Positions 61,779-64,000 of a DNA stretch of 64,000 nt are shown here, piece after piece. The position numbers were made by a program, and so were the translations under genes. Position 1 is the stretch's first letter; each line of letters opens with the position of its first letter. The DNA lies in the NCBI GenBank assembly GCA_019637645.1, contig JAHBVH010000005.1:62001-126000 (forward strand), written 5' to 3'. This stretch comes from Caldilineaceae bacterium (lineage in GTDB: Bacteria; Chloroflexota; Anaerolineae; Caldilineales; Caldilineaceae). The notes beneath the pieces were generated by a model, which had not been told where the DNA came from, did not search any database, and saw nothing but the letters and a program-made list of their open reading frames with translations.

Positions 61779-62807
61779 ATGTTGACGATTGCGGCCCAAG
61801 AGCTGCGCCAAGCGCTTTTGGCGATCTTTGTCGCGGCGGGTGCGCCGCTGCCCGTTGCCAAGCGGATCGCGGCTTCCTTAGTAGAGAGTAACTTGGTAGG
61901 GCATGATTCGCATGGTGTCCTGCGGGTGCCCGAATATATCGAGCGGATTCGGGCCGGCACGCTACAACTCAACGGCGAAATAACCCTGGTCCACGAAACC
62001 GCTTCGACTGCGCTTGTGGATTGTCAGTGGAATCTAGGCCAAGTGGCGCTGCCTCAGGGCATGGAAATTGCGCTGACCAAAGCCCGCGCTACCGGGATTG
62101 GCATGGTTGTCCTGGGCCACTGTGACCATACCGGGCGGGTGGGGGAATATGTCGTCCACGCGGCAGAGCAGGATATGATTGGGCAGCTGATCTGCAATGG
62201 TTCGTTGCCAGGCGGCATCGTGGCCCCCTTTGGTGGGGCACGGCGCGCCTTGGGGGCTAATCCCATTGCCTGGGCGCTACCGCTGGCCGAGCGCCCACCG
62301 CTTTTCTTTGACTTTGCCACCTCGGCGGTTGCGCATGGCAAATTGCAAGTCGCGGCGGACAAGGGGGAACTTGTCCCGATAGGCTGGATTATTGACAAAA
62401 CGGGGCAGCCAACACGGAATCCACAGGATCAATTTGATGATGGCGCGATTTTGCCCTTTGGTGGTCACAAAGGGTATGCGCTTAGTGTCATGATTGAACT
62501 GCTGGGTGGTGGTCTCAGCGGTGCCGGTTTCCCCCTCCTCCCAGGCTACCGGTGGGATCAAGGGACCGTGCTCACCGCCATTGACATTGCCGCCTTCCAG
62601 CCCATAGCAGCGTTCAAAGCCCAAGCCACGGCTTTTGTGAACCAACTCAAAGCCATTCCCTGCGCACCAGGCGTAGACGAAATTCTGTTGCCCGGTGAAG
62701 TTGAGTGGCGCACCAAAGCGACCCGTGACCGCGATGGCATTCCCCTCCCTGTTGTGACCTGGCAGCGGATCACAGCAGCGGCACAGACGGTTGGTGTCAC
62801 TTTATAA
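61779..62807 (+). CDS. Malate/L-lactate/ureidoglycolate-type dehydrogenase (Ldh_2 family)
   Basis: 342 residues from ATG 61779 with GGAG six bases upstream; ATG 61764 is in frame but its spacing is poor. Marks are VESNLVGHDSHGVLRVPEYI (catalytic His), GHCDHTGRVGEYV, GANPIAWALP, FDFATSAVAHGK and LPFGGHKGYALSVMIE. NAD(P)-dependent enzymes of this family oxidise 2-hydroxy acids, including sugar-derived ones. It lies 26 bp after the aldolase, in the same operon; a role on a keto/hydroxy acid of that pathway is likely. Confidence 0.9.
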   Translation: MLTIAAQELRQALLAIFVAAGAPLPVAKRIAASLVESNLVGHDSHGVLRVPEYIERIRAGTLQLNGEITLVHETASTALVDCQWNLGQVALPQGMEIALTKARATGIGMVVLGHCDHTGRVGEYVVHAAEQDMIGQLICNGSLPGGIVAPFGGARRALGANPIAWALPLAERPPLFFDFATSAVAHGKLQVAADKGELVPIGWIIDKTGQPTRNPQDQFDDGAILPFGGHKGYALSVMIELLGGGLSGAGFPLLPGYRWDQGTVLTAIDIAAFQPIAAFKAQATAFVNQLKAIPCAPGVDEILLPGEVEWRTKATRDRDGIPLPVVTWQRITAAAQTVGVTL

Positions 62808-62814
62808 CGATCTC

Positions 62815-62847
62815 AGCGCGGTTAGATTTACCAAAGCTGACCGCGCT
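62815..62847 (+). terminator. Intra-operon hairpin
   Basis: AGCGCGGTTAG (62815-62825) and CTGACCGCGCT (62837-62847), one mismatch, 11-nt loop. Related in sequence to the hairpin at 17827. Confidence 0.5.
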
Positions 62848-62870
62848 CCTCAAAGGAAAAGAGCGTAACT

Positions 62871-63572
62871 TTGTCATCGATTACTAAGCCGCATCTGGCG
62901 GCGTTATTGGCGCAAATTCGTGGGGGACTCATTGTTTCTTGCCAAGCCCTACCCCATGAACCACTCTATGGCGCGGCGATCATGGCACGCATGGCGGTGG
63001 CGGCCAAAGACGGGGGCGCGGTCGCGATCCGCGCCAACACGCCGGTGGATATCCGTGCCATTCGGGCCGCGGTTGATTTGCCGATCATTGGGCTCTATAA
63101 AGAGGAGATTCCTGGCTATCCGGTCTATATTACGCCCACATTGGACCATGCCAAGCAGGTCGCCGCGGCCGGAGCCGATATTGTGGCGATTGATGCCACC
63201 GCGCGGTCACGTCCCCAACCAGGCACGCTGGCCGAATTTATTGCGGCCATTCAGGCAGAAACGGGCTGTTTGGTCTTGGCCGACATTGCTACGGTTGATG
63301 AAGCTTTGGCCGCCGCCAAGGCTGGGGCTGATCTCGTCTCCACCACTATGTCTGGCTATACGGCGAATAGCCCGCAACAAGCCGGGCCTGACCTAGCCTT
63401 GGTGCAAGAGCTCGCCGCCCAACTCGCTGCCCCGCTCTTGGCCGAAGGGCGCTTCAAAACGCCGGAAGAGGTCAAACAGGCGCTCGCGCTGGGCGCAACC
63501 GCCGTTGTCGTCGGTGGCGCGATTACCCGCCCACAGCAAATCACCCGTTGGTTTGTCGATGCAATAGCGTAG
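62871..63572 (+). CDS. nanE: N-acylglucosamine-6-phosphate 2-epimerase (NanE-like)
   Basis: 233 residues, starting at TTG 62871; AAAGGAAAAGAG lies about eight bases upstream and no ATG fits. A TIM barrel with NanE marks: [18 protein letters not shown] near the start, [37 protein letters not shown], and [17 protein letters not shown] with [14 protein letters not shown] as the phosphate site. It converts N-acetylmannosamine-6-phosphate to N-acetylglucosamine-6-phosphate in amino-sugar catabolism. The rest of the sialic acid pathway is not in the window. Confidence 0.9.
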   Translation: MSSITKPHLAALLAQIRGGLIVSCQALPHEPLYGAAIMARMAVAAKDGGAVAIRANTPVDIRAIRAAVDLPIIGLYKEEIPGYPVYITPTLDHAKQVAAAGADIVAIDATARSRPQPGTLAEFIAAIQAETGCLVLADIATVDEALAAAKAGADLVSTTMSGYTANSPQQAGPDLALVQELAAQLAAPLLAEGRFKTPEEVKQALALGATAVVVGGAITRPQQITRWFVDAIA

Positions 63573-63582
63573 AGGAGATAGC

Positions 63583-63608
63583 GGACGCGGATTCTTAAAT
63601 CCGCGTCC
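63583..63608. terminator. Bidirectional hairpin at operon ends
   Basis: GGACGCGGATT and AATCCGCGTCC, perfect 11-bp arms, loop CTTA. It lies between converging stops at 63572 and 63613. Confidence 0.7.
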
Positions 63609-63612
63609 CAGT

Positions 63613-64000
63613 TCATGAAGGGTTGAGGAGGCGAATAATTTCGTCGTGGATGGTGCCACCGGTGGCGATAATGCTCTGCCCTTTGACGGCGTCGTTGCCT
63701 TGCCAATCCGTAATGACCCCACCCGCGCCCTCAATAATGGGAATGAGCGCCATAATATCCCAGGGGTTCATGATCGGGTCGCCCATGATATCCGCCCCAC
63801 CGACCGCCACCACATAGTAGCCGTGACAGTCACCCCAATTATTGTGCCGCTTGACACGCTTGGAGAGCGCTTCAAAGGCTGGCCCATTCTGGTATTCAAA
63901 GACGGTCCAATAGGGGCTGCTGAGCAGAATGGCATCTTCCACCCGCGTACAAGGGCGCACCTGTACACGCCGCCCATTGAGCCAAGTCTGCCCGCCCATG
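63613..64000 (-). CDS. Inositol monophosphatase-family protein, 5' end outside window
   Basis: The C-terminal 128 or so residues of a family that is usually about 260 long. VKRHNNWGDCHGYYVVAVGGADIM and NPWDIMALIPIIEGAGGVITDWQG are the C-terminal half, with the WD metal motif. The N-terminal EE and DPLDGT motifs are missing, so the true start lies beyond base 64000. It dephosphorylates inositol phosphate, histidinol phosphate or a sugar phosphate with Mg; the members cannot be separated from this half. Confidence 0.88.
   Translation of the reverse strand, partial: MGGQTWLNGRRVQVRPCTRVEDAILLSSPYWTVFEYQNGPAFEALSKRVKRHNNWGDCHGYYVVAVGGADIMGDPIMNPWDIMALIPIIEGAGGVITDWQGNDAVKGQSIIATGGTIHDEIIRLLNPS

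Overview
The window comes from a moderately GC-rich bacterium, most probably a member of the Chloroflexota (Caldilinea/Anaerolineae-like). The evidence is the mix of secreted beta-helix proteins with FLPL-type C-terminal tails, a large XRE/NB-ARC/WD40 protein, a membrane MutS-like ATPase, and a two-gene pyruvate:ferredoxin oxidoreductase beside a pyruvate dehydrogenase operon. The phylum call is inference from gene content, because no rRNA is present. No tRNA, rRNA, CRISPR array or insertion sequence was seen.

Layout. (1) 1-21.6 kb is a type VII secretion (ESX/Ess-like) locus. It holds a Ser/Thr kinase cut by the left edge, two membrane FHA proteins (one with a VWA domain), four small WXG100-type proteins, a zinc-ribbon pseudokinase, and a 2907-residue FtsK/SpoIIIE ATPase with seven P-loops. 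These are followed by a ubiquitin-like/FHA fusion, a WXG protein with a long Gly/Ser-rich tail, an unrecognised 267-residue protein, and a WXG-nuclease toxin with its immunity gene. (2) 21.7-23.5 kb holds a trans-sulfuration PLP enzyme and an OsmC peroxiredoxin. (3) 23.7-33.3 kb is pyruvate oxidation: PFOR (two genes, minus strand) diverging from PDH E1-alpha, E1-beta and E2 (plus strand). (4) 33.8-39.4 kb encodes two exported beta-helix repeat proteins with a shared C-terminal module. (5) 39.6-43.0 kb is a compact RiPP-like operon: a 63-residue precursor with a lasso-type leader motif, an HPr-kinase-like protein, a radical SAM/SPASM protein, a PqqD-like RRE and a sulfotransferase, with no lasso protease or cyclase. 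(6) 43.5-48.3 kb holds two paralogous small proteins and the XRE/NB-ARC/14-WD40 protein. (7) 48.8-64 kb is mainly sugar, sugar-acid and amino-acid metabolism: a TIM-barrel isomerase, a D-glutamate cyclase-like protein, an FGGY kinase, a GntR regulator, an SHMT-like enzyme, an epimerase/dehydratase, an enolase-superfamily dehydratase, an aldose epimerase, an HpcH aldolase, an Ldh-family dehydrogenase, a NanE-like epimerase and a partial IMPase. A transmembrane MutS-like protein lies among them.

How the parts fit. In the first block, kinase, pseudokinase and three FHA proteins suggest phosphorylation-controlled type VII secretion whose cargo includes an exchangeable nuclease toxin. The RiPP-like operon has precursor, recognition element and tailoring enzymes in one transcription unit and is the strongest candidate here for an undescribed pathway. 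Genes are separated by many perfect hairpins, several of related sequence, and by short tandem repeats near starts.
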